In this document: positions 55,570 through 64,000 of the stretch, in pieces
Layout: each line of letters opens with the position of its first letter
How positions within the stretch are numbered: position 1 is the stretch's first letter
From: Micrasema longulum
Lineage: Eukaryota > Arthropoda > Insecta > Trichoptera > Brachycentridae
Reading direction: 5' to 3'
Assembly (NCBI GenBank): GCA_022494885.1
Contig: JAGVSM010004579.1
Location: 62,001 to 126,000 of the forward strand
Length of the DNA stretch: 64,000 nt
The notes under the pieces: model-generated
Database searches by the model: none
What the model was told of the DNA's origin: nothing
The model's input: only the letters and a program-made list of their open reading frames with translations
Program-made: the position numbers and the translations under genes

Positions 55570-56286
55570 GTAACTGTAACTATGACTGAATGTAAGATTA
55601 TAGTAAATGGAGATAGTTTGAAACAGGTCGAAGAATTTGTATATCTGGGTAGTATGTTTACTAGAGATGGAAATATGGAAAAGGATATTGAAAGGAGGGT
55701 TAGTGCCGGTAACAGAGTTAATGGTGCTTTAAAGTCTGTCGTAGCAAATAAGTGTCTATCGCAAGAGGCTAAATTAGCAGTTCATAATGGAGTTCTGGTA
55801 CCAACCCTAATGTATGGAAGCGAAGCATGGAGTTGGAAAAAAGGGACGAAAGTAGACTGAATGCTGTTGAAATGCGATCCCTCAGGCGAATGTGCGGAAA
55901 AACAATGTATGATAGGTGCCCTAATGTCGAAATTAGAGCAGAATGCAAGGCTGAGTTAAGCATTATCGACAAAATTAAGAAAGGTCTTTTGCGATGGTTC
56001 GGTCATGTGGAGCGAATGAATGATGAAAGAACGGCTAAAAAGATTTATGATGCGAATGTGTCTGGTTGTAGAAGTCGAGGAAGGCCGAGAAAGACATGGC
56101 ATGATCAAGTACAACAAATTCTTGAAAGTGGTCATGTGAAAAGTCGGAATAATCGACGTGCGTGCATGAGAAGATGTATGAATGTGAAGGAAGCAAAGGA
56201 AGTGTGCCAGGACAGAGTGGTGTGGCGTTCTATCCTCTCTGCCTACCCCTCCGGGGAAATGGTGTGATGGTTAGTTAGTTAGTTAG
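55570..56286 (+). mobile_element. LINE G, best copy, with 12-bp target duplication
   Basis: Two overlapping frames (to 55860 and 55827-56267) join by one frameshift near 55830. In order: VNGDSLKQVEEFVYLGSMFT, DIERRVSAGNRVNGALKSVV, AKLAVHNGVLVPTLMYGSEA, then RLNAVEMRSLRRMCGKTMYD, KIKKGLLRWFGHVERMNDER, GRPRKTWHDQVQQILESGHV, NNRRACMRRCMNVKEAKEVC and RSILSAYPSGEMV. This is the C-terminal third of an RTE-like ORF2, after the palm. The stop is followed at once by (gtta)n. The direct repeat atattttcaacg flanks it at 55558-55569 and 56287-56298. It is a 5'-truncated but otherwise complete insertion. Confidence 0.9.
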
Positions 56287-56299
56287 TTATATTTTCAAC

Positions 56300-57100
56300 G
56301 ACAAACCACAAAAATATCTTAGCGCGATTTTTGTATTTATTAGTAAATTATTAGTTATTTATTTCTATTTATGTATCTGTACTCATATATTTCAACAAAA
56401 AAAAAACTAAAATAGCTTTATTTATACAACTTTCTTATAATAATATGAAATGGGATATTAATTTGTGGACTTTTTGTTCCGAATGACCGACAATGAGATC
56501 TGTTATGTTTCACTTAGGTTAACAAAAGCCATACAACTGTCTGGTCGTCCAATACACCGTCGGTGTCCCGCGTCCCATGTCCATGTTCCCTGTCCCGTGA
56601 TAAATGGTGTCGATGGCGTACTGTCCGGCGATAATGGTCCTTGTGTGAGTGCTTTATTGTGGACGTGACAACCGACCGAGGAAAAGGAAAAGTGGCGAAG
56701 GATTCCTTCAAGGATGAATGGAACAAAAAGCCTTAGAAACCCTTGAAAATTAAACCTTTTTTTCTGATGATTTATTTTGCATCATTTTCTAAAAAAAATA
56801 CGCTATTTCTAGAATTCGTTCAAATTAATATGACGTTTCGCTACTTCAAGGGTGCTATAATAAAGCTTCTCGAGGGGGTAGAGAAAAAATATTAAAATAA
56901 TTATAATGTTTTGCATGCGATTCATACGATTCATATACATTAAACGTCAAATAAATACAAACTCGTGAAACCAAGAATAACGATTTCAACAATATTAAGA
57001 GTATATTTAGTATATTTATTACATACATATATTTAATTTCTTATCTTTTACATTTGCTATATTTAACTGAATTTAAGATATTGTCTTAAGTGTTATTTTT
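56300..57100. other. Unassigned stretch with a GC-richer block
   Basis: Positions 56460-56730 have more even base composition, with short ORFs on both strands (56465-56668 plus; 56514-56726 minus) sharing the same bases. Neither is recognised. The rest is AT-rich. Confidence 0.3.
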
Positions 57101-57104
57101 TTTT

Positions 57105-57380
57105 ATATATGCACCGTTTCGTAGCAACAATTCACGGACAGTGTATACTTTCTACTGAATATCTTGTATATTTATTAGGTTTTTTTTTTATAAATGTTGT
57201 ATGATTTTTTGGTTTAATTTTTTTATAAATCTTAGGTAAAAAAAAAATATGTTTTAAAAAAAATATATGTTAGGACATTTTCAATTAGTTTGTTTGAAAA
57301 TGTCCTAACAAGACGAAACGCGTCACAATATACCCTTTGTATATTTTATAAAAAATAAAGTAGAATTACAATCCAATAAA
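57105..57380. repeat. Penelope-like terminal relic with palindrome
   Basis: A perfect 16-bp inverted repeat (gttaggacattttcaa, 57269-57284, and complement, 57294-57309) runs into agacgaaacgcgtcaca. The equivalent place in the palindrome at 22.9-23.2 kb reads aatgaggcgaaacaattgtc, so the two are related. The core CUAACAA differs from CUGACGA by two G-to-A changes and stem II is missing. A short block (gtagcaacaattcacggaca, 57121-57140) recurs at 59499-59520. Confidence 0.5.
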
Positions 57381-57389
57381 CTTGTTTTA

Positions 57390-57755
57390 TTTTGGATACA
57401 TTACCAAATTAAATATGGAATTCTACCAATTGTCTGCATACACAATAAAGAAGAGAACTCTGTTAATTTCCCATTGTAATCGAATTGAAAACGCTTATCC
57501 TGAATTCTAGTTCTGTTTCACACAGACAACTTCATTTATTATTATCACTTAAATAGAAGGCTGTTTCTGTATATATATATATTTTTCTAATAACTACGTA
57601 AAAGCTCTTTATTTATTTATTTTTTAGCATTCATAGAGTTTTTATATGGACAATTTACAAATACTATACAAAAAGAGGAATAAGCATAAAAATTATTTAA
57701 TGAATTCATAACCGATTACTACAAAATCATTTATTAAGTCTATAATTATAAATAT
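57390..57755. other. AT-rich non-coding stretch
   Basis: Nothing supported. Confidence 0.35.
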
Positions 57756-57760
57756 AATCA

Positions 57761-57905
57761 GGTTGTGGTCCTGTGGCTAGTGTCTCGGACTCACGGACCA
57801 AAGGTCTGTGGTTCGAATCCCACTCTGCCCCAACTTGATTCCATTTTCTAATAGTGAGTTTTTTACAACTCTTGAAAATGGCCGTCAAAATTAAATATTT
57901 AGGTT
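57761..57905 (+). mobile_element. SINE3 copy, tRNA-derived
   Basis: The head ggttgtggtcctgtggctag, then tctcggactcacggacc, and box B (ggtctgtggttcgaatccc, about 57805-57823) are followed by the body shared with 42789-42935. Box A is weak in both copies. The body ends in an A/T tail near 57905. Confidence 0.85.
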
Positions 57906-57909
57906 AATC

Positions 57910-59080
57910 ATAAGAACGCAAATATTTATTTTCCTTTTTTAAAAAAAAAATGTTTTCAGAATACAAGACATTGGCAAATGCAAAGCACAAATCAAATATT
58001 GATCATACTCTTGTATTGAATTACAAGCCGCTGCATGCGGGTGATTGTTAAATTTCATTATTAATAATTACCTATATAGATTAGATAATGACTGTAAAAT
58101 TAAAATTGAATTCTGTTGGGTCTGTGTGAGATATGAATAGTTATAAAACAAACAAAAAAAAAAGCTTTTTATTTACTACATAATTTACACAATTATTAAC
58201 TGCGACCTTAATACACCTCTTATTAATAATATTAATATGCACTCTAACCCACGACTACATAATACAGATCCACTGCAATACAGGACATTTTAATCCACTG
58301 TCTAGCATATTATGTAGATAGTATAACATGCGATTTTTTAAAATTCTAAACTTTGTGTGTAATAAAAGAGAAAAAAAAGAAACGAATTAAAACATTATCG
58401 TTTGTTTATTATTTTTATATATATTTTAGTATAAAAAATACCTACTTTACGTTTATTTATTTTTTATTACATTATTTCTTTGATATGCTTAAGTTTTTTT
58501 TTATGTGAACATTACATTGTGTCACAAAAATATTTAAAGAGAAAAATCCCTGCAAAATAACTGCTTTTGCAGTTTGGCGTGAATTAAATGAATGTTCAAA
58601 AAAATGCTTATGTAAAAAAAGTTTCAATAAAAAATTAACAAGTTACACAAATACACTACGAGAAATATTAATATCTTTGTAGAATCGTTTTACGTTTTCA
58701 AGAGAACGGTTTTAAATTATTTTTTCTATAAATTTTTTTTATATGCATACACTCGTACATGCTTTATCCATTCGGTTTGTGCATATCTTTTCCTTAATAA
58801 GTTTTTTCCTCAAAATTTGTGGTTTATTTATTTTTTAAATTTCTTATGACTTTTATAAATCGCATCGTTAAATTATTACTCGCCCAGTTAAACATATTTT
58901 TTTATTTTTTTTAATTATGGAACCATGACAGGTAACTGGAAATATTTTTATAAATCATTTTGTTTTATTTCTATTAACATGTACTGTAATTCTACCTAAT
59001 TATTAACATATTTAATTCAATATAAATTCAACGTGTACAAAAATTCTGGATTAAAGGGAAATATATTGACAGTGTTTTGA
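57910..59080. other. Very AT-rich non-coding stretch
   Basis: No second copies or supported frames seen. Confidence 0.35.
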
Positions 59081-59084
59081 GAGT

Positions 59085-59385
59085 GTCCGAATGGTTTTTA
59101 ACACGCTGGATTTCCTTCCTAGGGAGGAATTTAAATCTCAATTTGTTGCAACAGAGAGAAAAAACATTTTTGAGAAAAAACTATAAAAGTATAGGCATTT
59201 ACAGGGCTTATAACCTGTCATTTTCTGCTTTAAGTGACCACTTCACACATTGTGTAACATTCACCATTCTGTTTATGTTTTTACATTCACATTTCCATTT
59301 AAACCAGCTAATGACCGGTCCTGAGCCTTCACTTCGATATTCCTTTCTTAATTTTTTTTTCCCTCTAAGATTTAGGAAACGTATT
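59085..59385. repeat. Decayed fold-back family copy, both halves
   Basis: Recognisable left-arm blocks are tcctagggagga, gttgcaacagagagaaaa, ggcatttacagggcttata, gtaacattcaccattctg and cacatttcc. Right-arm blocks are aaaccagctaatgac, gatattcctttctt and ccctcta. The 112-codon plus ORF across it (59077-59415) is a shadow of the repeat. Confidence 0.65.
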
Positions 59386-59389
59386 ACTA

Positions 59390-60005
59390 AATTTATGATA
59401 AACTTAACATTGTAAATTCAATATGAAATTGTTCAGAACAGTTTTTCCATCAACCTTAGGGTGCCTGGAAGAATCAATCGAAAAGTGCCACCGTTTTATA
59501 GCAACAATTCACGGACAGTTTATACTTGTAATGGCGTATTAAATAGACTCCATGAACTCGGCAATAGTTATTCCCGCGTATCGGATAGATGCAATAAAGG
59601 GTTATTGTTCCTATAAAACACACCATCTAATTTTTTTAACGATGGTGGATGGTCATTAAACCTTTAGTTTAATTAATCTGTGAACCAGTAACTTAATGAT
59701 TTTCTTGTTACATTAATCATTTAAAATACTTTATTCAATTCGAATTTTTCATTTATTTATTAATTGTTTTAAACTTTTACGAAATGTGTTGAGTATATGT
59801 TTTTAGGTTACACTTTTATTTCTTAATCTAAGGTTAAAAAAATTTTTGTTAATAAAAAATAATAACAATAAATATGTTCGTATTGTAAATTTGATGGAGA
59901 CAATTTTGCCGTAAATGCTAATCAAATAAAAATAAAATAAACACCAAGTACTTTTTTGCGTTGTTTAAATTCTCTTTAGTGAACGAGGGCAACAAAACTA
60001 ACTGC
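59390..60005. other. AT-rich non-coding stretch
   Basis: Besides the short repeat at 59488-59535 (see 57105-57380), nothing supported. Confidence 0.35.
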
Positions 60006-60009
60006 GCAC

Positions 60010-60297
60010 TAAGCTAGGCAATTGCTAATAAAAATATGTCAATCAAAGCTCAACTGGCAGTGCATAGTGCAGTTTTAGTCCCAACTCCTAACGCTTACGT
60101 ATGGAAGTGAAACATGGAACTGGCTAAGGAAGTACGAATGCCGAGTAAACGCGGTCGTAAAACAATCTCGACGAATGTGTAGGAAAGTAATTTATGACAG
60201 GGTTACGAGTGCAAATAATGAAATAAGATGAGAGTGCAAATCTGAAACAGGTATAACTGATAAGATTAAGAAAGGGACACTGAAGTGGTTTAGTAAT
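60010..60297 (+). mobile_element. LINE G copy, left part
   Basis: Across frames the plus strand reads LAVHSAVLVPT, YGSETWNWLRKYECRVNAVV, RRMCRKVIYDRV, ECKSETGITDKIKKGTLKWF. This aligns with LAVHNGVLVPT through KIKKGLLRWFGH in the copy at 55.6 kb. Similarity stops at about 60297 in the WFGHV motif and resumes at about 60685, so the copy is split by a 390-bp insertion. Confidence 0.8.
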
Positions 60298-60684
60298 GTA
60301 GTGTTTAAACAGCATTTATCGACATTATTCCTGGCCGATGACCTTTGTTTCCTTTACATCAAGACTAAAAAAAATTCAAAAATATTATTTAGATTTGGAA
60401 CATTTCAAACAATATTTTAACAATATTTTAAACATTGCATTAGAATTTTTGGAATCGTCGCGCATTGTTGTAAAAGTAAATATAAAACAACGTTTAATAT
60501 CACAATTCATAGTAAACTTTCATCATCCAGTGCCCAAAATTGAAAAACATCCTCAAAGCATCAAAGGTAGATCCATTTCCGTGCTCCTTTCCTTGATTCA
60601 AATATTTTCAGCCTTGTACAAAACTGAATGAAAGTCGTTTTTTCGCTGCAGTCCGCTTTTCGTTTTTACGCATGTACGACGAAT
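60298..60684. other. Unknown insertion within LINE G
   Basis: This 390-bp segment interrupts LINE G between WF and RMVKRYI-type sequence. It contains a 97-codon plus-strand ORF (60338-60631) that I do not recognise. No clear inverted ends or target duplication are visible, so its type is unknown. Confidence 0.45.
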
Positions 60685-60930
60685 AAATGACTAAAGAATG
60701 GTAAAGCGATATATACTGAGAATGAACAAAAATTTAGGACAAGGACGACTCAGAAAAACGTGGCATTATCAAATAAACAAAATGTTAAGTCGGGTCATGT
60801 CAAAAGTAGACAGAACGGAAAACCATGTATGAATGTGGAAGAATATAGGAATGTGTCAGGAAAGATGTGTGCGACTCTCTCCTTACCCTTACGGGGAAAT
60901 CGGATGATAGTAGTCGTAGTAAATCTAAAA
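60685..60930 (+). mobile_element. LINE G copy, right part and tail
   Basis: The plus strand resumes RMVKRYI, RLRKTWHYQINKML, and in a second frame SGHVKSRQNGKPCMNVEEYR, ending near acggggaaatcggatga and a (tag)n-like tail at 60905-60922. ORFs on both strands here (60760-61124) are shadows. Confidence 0.75.
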
Positions 60931-60939
60931 AAAATACTG

Positions 60940-61295
60940 TTCTCTACATTATCAATCATACAACGTATACCTCCATTGCCACGGCAATACAATTTTATTT
61001 TATAATGTATAGTATATCATTCATAAGTCATAAATTTTGTACAGAATTGAGTTTTGCTTCAAACAGTAATTCATACCTTCAGGATACAGGATATTGTGTA
61101 CGTGATAATGACAACAAAAGTTGATGTCTGAAATTATAAAATGAATATTTTCAAAGTAAAAAAATTGTTCATGATAGGCAAACGCACTATTGAAAAAATA
61201 TGTAAAATTCAGGCATAAATCTACAATATTAGATTTTAGGTACAAATCGAAATGTTTTTATTTTTTATTTTTGATATTTTATTGGAGCAAAGAGT
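60940..61295. other. AT-rich non-coding stretch
   Basis: Nothing supported. Confidence 0.35.
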
Positions 61296-61299
61296 GAAA

Positions 61300-61470
61300 A
61301 TGCTGTAGAGAAATAGATAATAAATAAGTCTGGGCATTTACATGGCTTACGACCTGTCATTAGCTGGTTTAAGAGATCATATTACACACTGTGTAACATT
61401 AACTCTTTTGCCTATGATTGAAAATCCAGATTTCTTCTCTTCTTTCATCTACTGCCTTTTTGCGTAAATT
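61300..61470 (+). repeat. Decayed fold-back family copy
   Basis: Left-arm blocks ggcatttacatggcttac, gacctgtcattagctggttt, acacactgtgtaacatta and agatttcttctcttctttca are recognisable. No right arm is seen. Confidence 0.55.
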
Positions 61471-61699
61471 TTGTGCACACTTTATTTTAAATACAAAAAC
61501 AGAGGCGTTGGGGGGATGCTGAGGGGTGGAGACGGCGTGTCGGCCTCTGTCTATACATCTTATTTTCCCTTTATTAATCTGCATAGATATTGTATTCCAT
61601 GGGAATATGTTTTTTTTATTAATATTCAAAGCATTAACTTTGTGGGCCAACATTTTAATATTATGTTAATAAAATTTATATAAAACCACTCACCGACTT

Positions 61700-61750
61700 A
61701 TCTGTCTACCGGTTTCGAGACGTAACCCGTCTCTTCGTCAGGACAACAAC
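61700..61750 (-). ncRNA. Hammerhead ribozyme candidate, type I
   Basis: On the minus strand, in order: UUGUC; CUGACGA (a full match to the conserved CUGANGA core); one extra A; stem II GAGAC/GUCUC with a 7-nt loop; GAAA; a palindromic ACCGGU (stem III, short as in dimeric hammerheads of Penelope-like elements); A at the cleavage position; then GACAG, which pairs with UUGUC (one G-U). Everything needed is present except that the extra A between the core and stem II is non-canonical, which may reduce or abolish activity. It lies about 80 bp from a strong hairpin at 61831-61893. No RT gene is nearby, as expected for a terminal relic or a retrozyme-like unit. Confidence 0.55.
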
Positions 61751-61830
61751 ACTACACCAACATGCAAATATCACTACACACCTTCACCATAGTAGATTTG
61801 CAAAAATATAAAATCGACATGCAGGTTAGA

Positions 61831-61893
61831 CACATGCTTTACTACGCCACCACCGAGTCATTGACCCTCGGTGGTGGCGTAGTGAAGCATGTG
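61831..61893. repeat. 27-bp inverted repeat, strong hairpin
   Basis: The arms cacatgctttactacgcc... (61831-61857) and complement (61867-61893) differ at one position and flank a 9-nt loop. The stem is much GC-richer than its surroundings (cgccaccaccgag). It could be the centre of a palindromic terminal repeat, but no second copy is seen in the window. Confidence 0.85.
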
Positions 61894-61899
61894 TGAAGG

Positions 61900-62450
61900 A
61901 GATCAATTTTTTTTGCCTATCTATTGCCAAAAATGTCAATCTTGACAACTCTCTAAAAAATGGAATCTGGCTTTTGTCATCAAATAAATAATATCTTATG
62001 AAAAAAAAATGATTCAGTAAAAATCAATCAACCCTACGTTATTTTAATTTTGCCGTGGATTTTTACTATGGTGTGATAACGGATAGAATTTTGTATTTAC
62101 TTTTCAAAAATAAACTTTATTTCCGTCAAAACATTTATTTCTATTTAGTTTTTTGTTCTGTCAGAATTCTCTGTCTATTAGTAGGACTATAGAGGACTAT
62201 CCCCTGTATAAAGGTGAAGATAAAAATGATATATTTGGTAGCGGGGCATTATTTGATATTAGCCTGTCATGCCAGAGTGATCAATCTTGTTGTATGTGAA
62301 TGTATGTGTTCACGACATGGCCGGAGTTCCATGTTTTCGTTGTTTCAATTTAAAATGGCGACGTGAAATATGGCCCTTTTAAATGTTTAATGTGACCCGG
62401 CGGAAACGCACCAATATTTTGAAAGGGCCGAGTGTCGATTTATGGATGAT
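61900..62450. other. Unassigned non-coding stretch
   Basis: Positions 62230-62450 are GC-richer and contain gtgacccggcggaaacgcac, but no frame or repeat is recognised. Confidence 0.3.
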
Positions 62451-62453
62451 GTA

Positions 62454-62486
62454 CAGTCCCTCGCAAAAGTTTTGTAATCACTCCAG
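62454..62486 (+). mobile_element. Tc1/mariner-like terminal inverted repeat, single end
   Basis: cagtccctcgcaaaagtttt followed by gtaatcactcc, preceded by TA (62452-62453), matches the typical start of Tc1-type transposons (TA target, CAGT..., gcaaaagt). No opposite end or transposase was found, so this is a truncated relic at most. Confidence 0.45.
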
Positions 62487-62730
62487 TATTTTTGATAATA
62501 CATAGTTACATTTCTTCTTTTATTTATGTCAAAACTTCTTGTTCATCTTCACATTCACTCAAAAGTAAGAATAAGGAAATAATAGAGTGCGAACGAAATA
62601 CGGCAAAATAATCCAAAAAAACTAATTGTGCATATGAATAGCTGTGAAAATCTGATGGTCCAGATATATTTATTATAATTTGTATTTTTCATATCAAACA
62701 AACAATCCATAATTTCATTTTGTTTGCACC

Positions 62731-62877
62731 AAAACAGGCCAGGAGGCCCAATTACAGTGGTGAATTACATTACAGAACAACCAGGCTTGAGAAAAATCAC
62801 ATTTTGTGTTCTCAATCGAACCCGGAACCTTCCGTGCGCGAATCAAGCATCTTGACCACTACACCACGGAGGCCGCC
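62731..62877 (-). mobile_element. SINE2 copy
   Basis: The minus-strand head gcggcctccgtggtgtagtg with box A, then a box B match (ggttccgggttcgattgag). The body runs through ctcaagcctgg to gtaattgggcctcctggcc at the left end. It matches 11970-12125 over nearly its full length. Confidence 0.9.
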
Positions 62878-63061
62878 TACCCATGGCTGAGATAATATAA
62901 CGCCATATCACTCTGTTTTTGCAAAGACCTTCCGATCCACTTGAAGAGCGTTCGGAATTTGGCGTCCTGCTATCGTTGATATCTTTTATTCACGTTACTA
63001 TATCTATCATCTATAATTTTATCTATTTTAACAAATCTTTATGACTAATCACTTTATAAAC

Positions 63062-63287
63062 ATTGTGTAAATCCTCATCAATACTTTTACATCACGCTTC
63101 CAGTTGCATTCTCTGTAAACTAAAAATAGGGCAATGCATCAAGAGGTGGGAGACATCTTGGGGAGTGACACCATCGCATATGCAGTTGTTGATCTCAGAT
63201 ATCTTGAATCTGTGCAGGTTGTTCATGAACCCACCACCTACCTTCAGGATTGGTGCAATTTTGTATTCTACACGCTGCAGTTTTTTA
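63062..63287 (-). mobile_element. LINE N fragment with C-terminal zinc-knuckle-like motif
   Basis: The minus-strand frame reads RVEYKIAPILKVGGGFMNNL, HRFKISEINNCICDGVTPQD, VSHLLMHCPIFSLQRMQLEA, a stop, then KSIDEDLHNVYK. The LHRFKI...CxC...H....CP.F..QR pattern is the C-terminal cysteine/histidine motif found at the end of R1/I-type LINE ORF2 proteins. Spacing here is C-x-C-x9-H-x4-C. Only this tail survives. The two plus-strand ORFs over it (63063-63412) are shadows. Confidence 0.75.
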
Positions 63288-63419
63288 AAATCAAAAGTAT
63301 GGTAAATACATGGAAAAAATATTTATTTTACCTTTCTCCGTGGGTTTTGTTAAGTGGCGATCATTTTAGAGCTGAAGCGTTCTGTTCTTATTTTTCTCTT
63401 GGCAAAACTTAGTCACTCA

Positions 63420-64000
63420 TCACTTTTTGCGTAGTGTATCATGGCGCTACGACACACCATGCGAGAACAGTGTAATTCTGGCCATTTATAATACATAGAA
63501 GTGGTACGCGCCAGATAGCTCCCCAACATATCGCAACACAACATAATATGACCCTACCTTTTATGTTGTAATATGTTGGTCTTGTATGTAGTTATATTAA
63601 TTGAATAACTTGGGATGGAAAAGATAAATGCGGATAAAATATATATTATTTATCGTAAAATGTTTAAGACTAGATCACAGTACATTAATCAAAAGGAATT
63701 AACTATAATTAAGGTGGAACGAGAGCCCCACGTGGACGCAAACAATCGGCCAGAATAAATGCCACGAACTTTGACAGCTCGTGTATGAAGTAGCACATAG
63801 TATGGCGTGGACGGGTATTCCAAACGCTGTCGCAGCCGTAGAAAAACCATTTATCTCGTGTATTTACATACAAAATACACAAGATAAAGTGTTTTCTACG
63901 TCCACGAGAGTGATTTAGAATACAACCCTTGAAGTTAGGTCAATACCAGCGTTACCAAAAGAAGAATGCTTCAGTGTTGGCAACTCAACAGTGTTAATTA
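63420..64000. other. Unassigned stretch with a hairpin
   Basis: An imperfect inverted repeat (cgtagaaaaaccatttatct... at 63837-63865 against 63873-63900) flanks 7 bp. Near 63505-63545 a gcgccagatag/gagctatc-type sequence is shared with 34855-35000. Composition is more even at 63720-63980 but no gene is recognised. Confidence 0.4.

Noticed and set aside
61399..61683. Two opposite-strand ORFs of 84 and 70 codons
   Set aside because: They overlap the same bases beside a fold-back relic and match nothing recognised.
63063..63412. Two plus-strand ORFs of 80 and 92 codons
   Set aside because: Antisense shadows of the LINE N frame with the C/H motif.
1..64000. CRISPR arrays, operons, bacterial ribosome binding sites, rRNA genes
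   Set aside because: No regularly spaced repeats with unique spacers, no tightly packed ORFs and no rRNA-like sequence; the window is animal-type repeat-rich DNA.

Overview
This window looks like AT-rich, intron-scale or intergenic DNA from an animal, most likely an insect or other arthropod. The evidence is the strongly AT-biased background, the absence of long open reading frames, and a dense load of decayed non-LTR retrotransposons, tRNA-derived SINEs, hAT-type MITEs, fold-back repeats and Penelope-like termini. I cannot fix the order or species from the sequence. I found no complete host gene, no rRNA or intact tRNA gene, no CRISPR array and no operon-like structure.

The recognisable coding material is almost all 3' ends of LINE ORF2, each 5'-truncated and broken by stops and frameshifts. 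I separate them by protein similarity within the window and use my own letters. A (Jockey-like): 3.7-5.5 kb and 48.3-49.3 kb. B (CR1-group-like): 3.95-4.97 kb and 45.0-46.0 kb. C: 15.1, 29.0, 43.0 and 50.3-50.8 kb. D: 14.4-14.9 and 54.6-55.3 kb. E: 26.0-26.6 and 52.7-53.4 kb. F is a 3'-end repeat at 6.8-7.1, 26.7-27.1 and 41.6-41.8 kb. G (RTE-like, microsatellite tails): 8.9-9.3, 13.5-14.0, 24.6, 27.5-27.9, 55.6-56.3 and 60.0-60.9 kb. H (RTE-like, ending in a QQW-type sequence): 3.5-3.7 and 52.9-53.3 kb. Single copies are J (19.7-20.4 kb), K (39.0-39.8 kb), L (55.3-55.6 kb), M (43.8-44.05 kb), N (63.1-63.3 kb) and an RT palm fragment at 47.4-47.7 kb.

Three tRNA-derived SINE families with RNA polymerase III box A/B promoters are present: SINE1 (0.97-1.19, 29.3-29.6, 46.2-46.4 kb), SINE2 (12.0, 36.8, 62.8 kb and a relic at 33.9 kb) and SINE3 (42.8 and 57.8 kb). 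Two non-autonomous hAT-like elements have exact 8-bp target duplications (10.5-11.15 and 31.58-31.91 kb). A 1.19-kb element with 28-bp inverted ends (8.59-9.78 kb) contains LINE-G pieces. A long fold-back repeat (18.2-18.55 kb) has decayed relatives through the window.

The most interesting signal is a set of hammerhead-ribozyme-like motifs at the ends of palindromic or inverted repeats. They have the order stem I, CUGANGA-like core, stem II, GAAA, short palindromic stem III, stem I. The best is on the minus strand at 61.70-61.75 kb; more degenerate versions lie at 9.95, 22.99-23.06, 27.95, 28.08, 37.84 and 57.30 kb. This fits Penelope-like or retrozyme-like termini. Element order also gives an insertion history: B inside A, H inside E, G inside L (12-bp duplication), and an unknown piece inside a G copy. 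A few short unassigned ORFs (minus strand 25.55-25.83 and 28.48-28.80 kb) are the only candidates for non-repeat exons.
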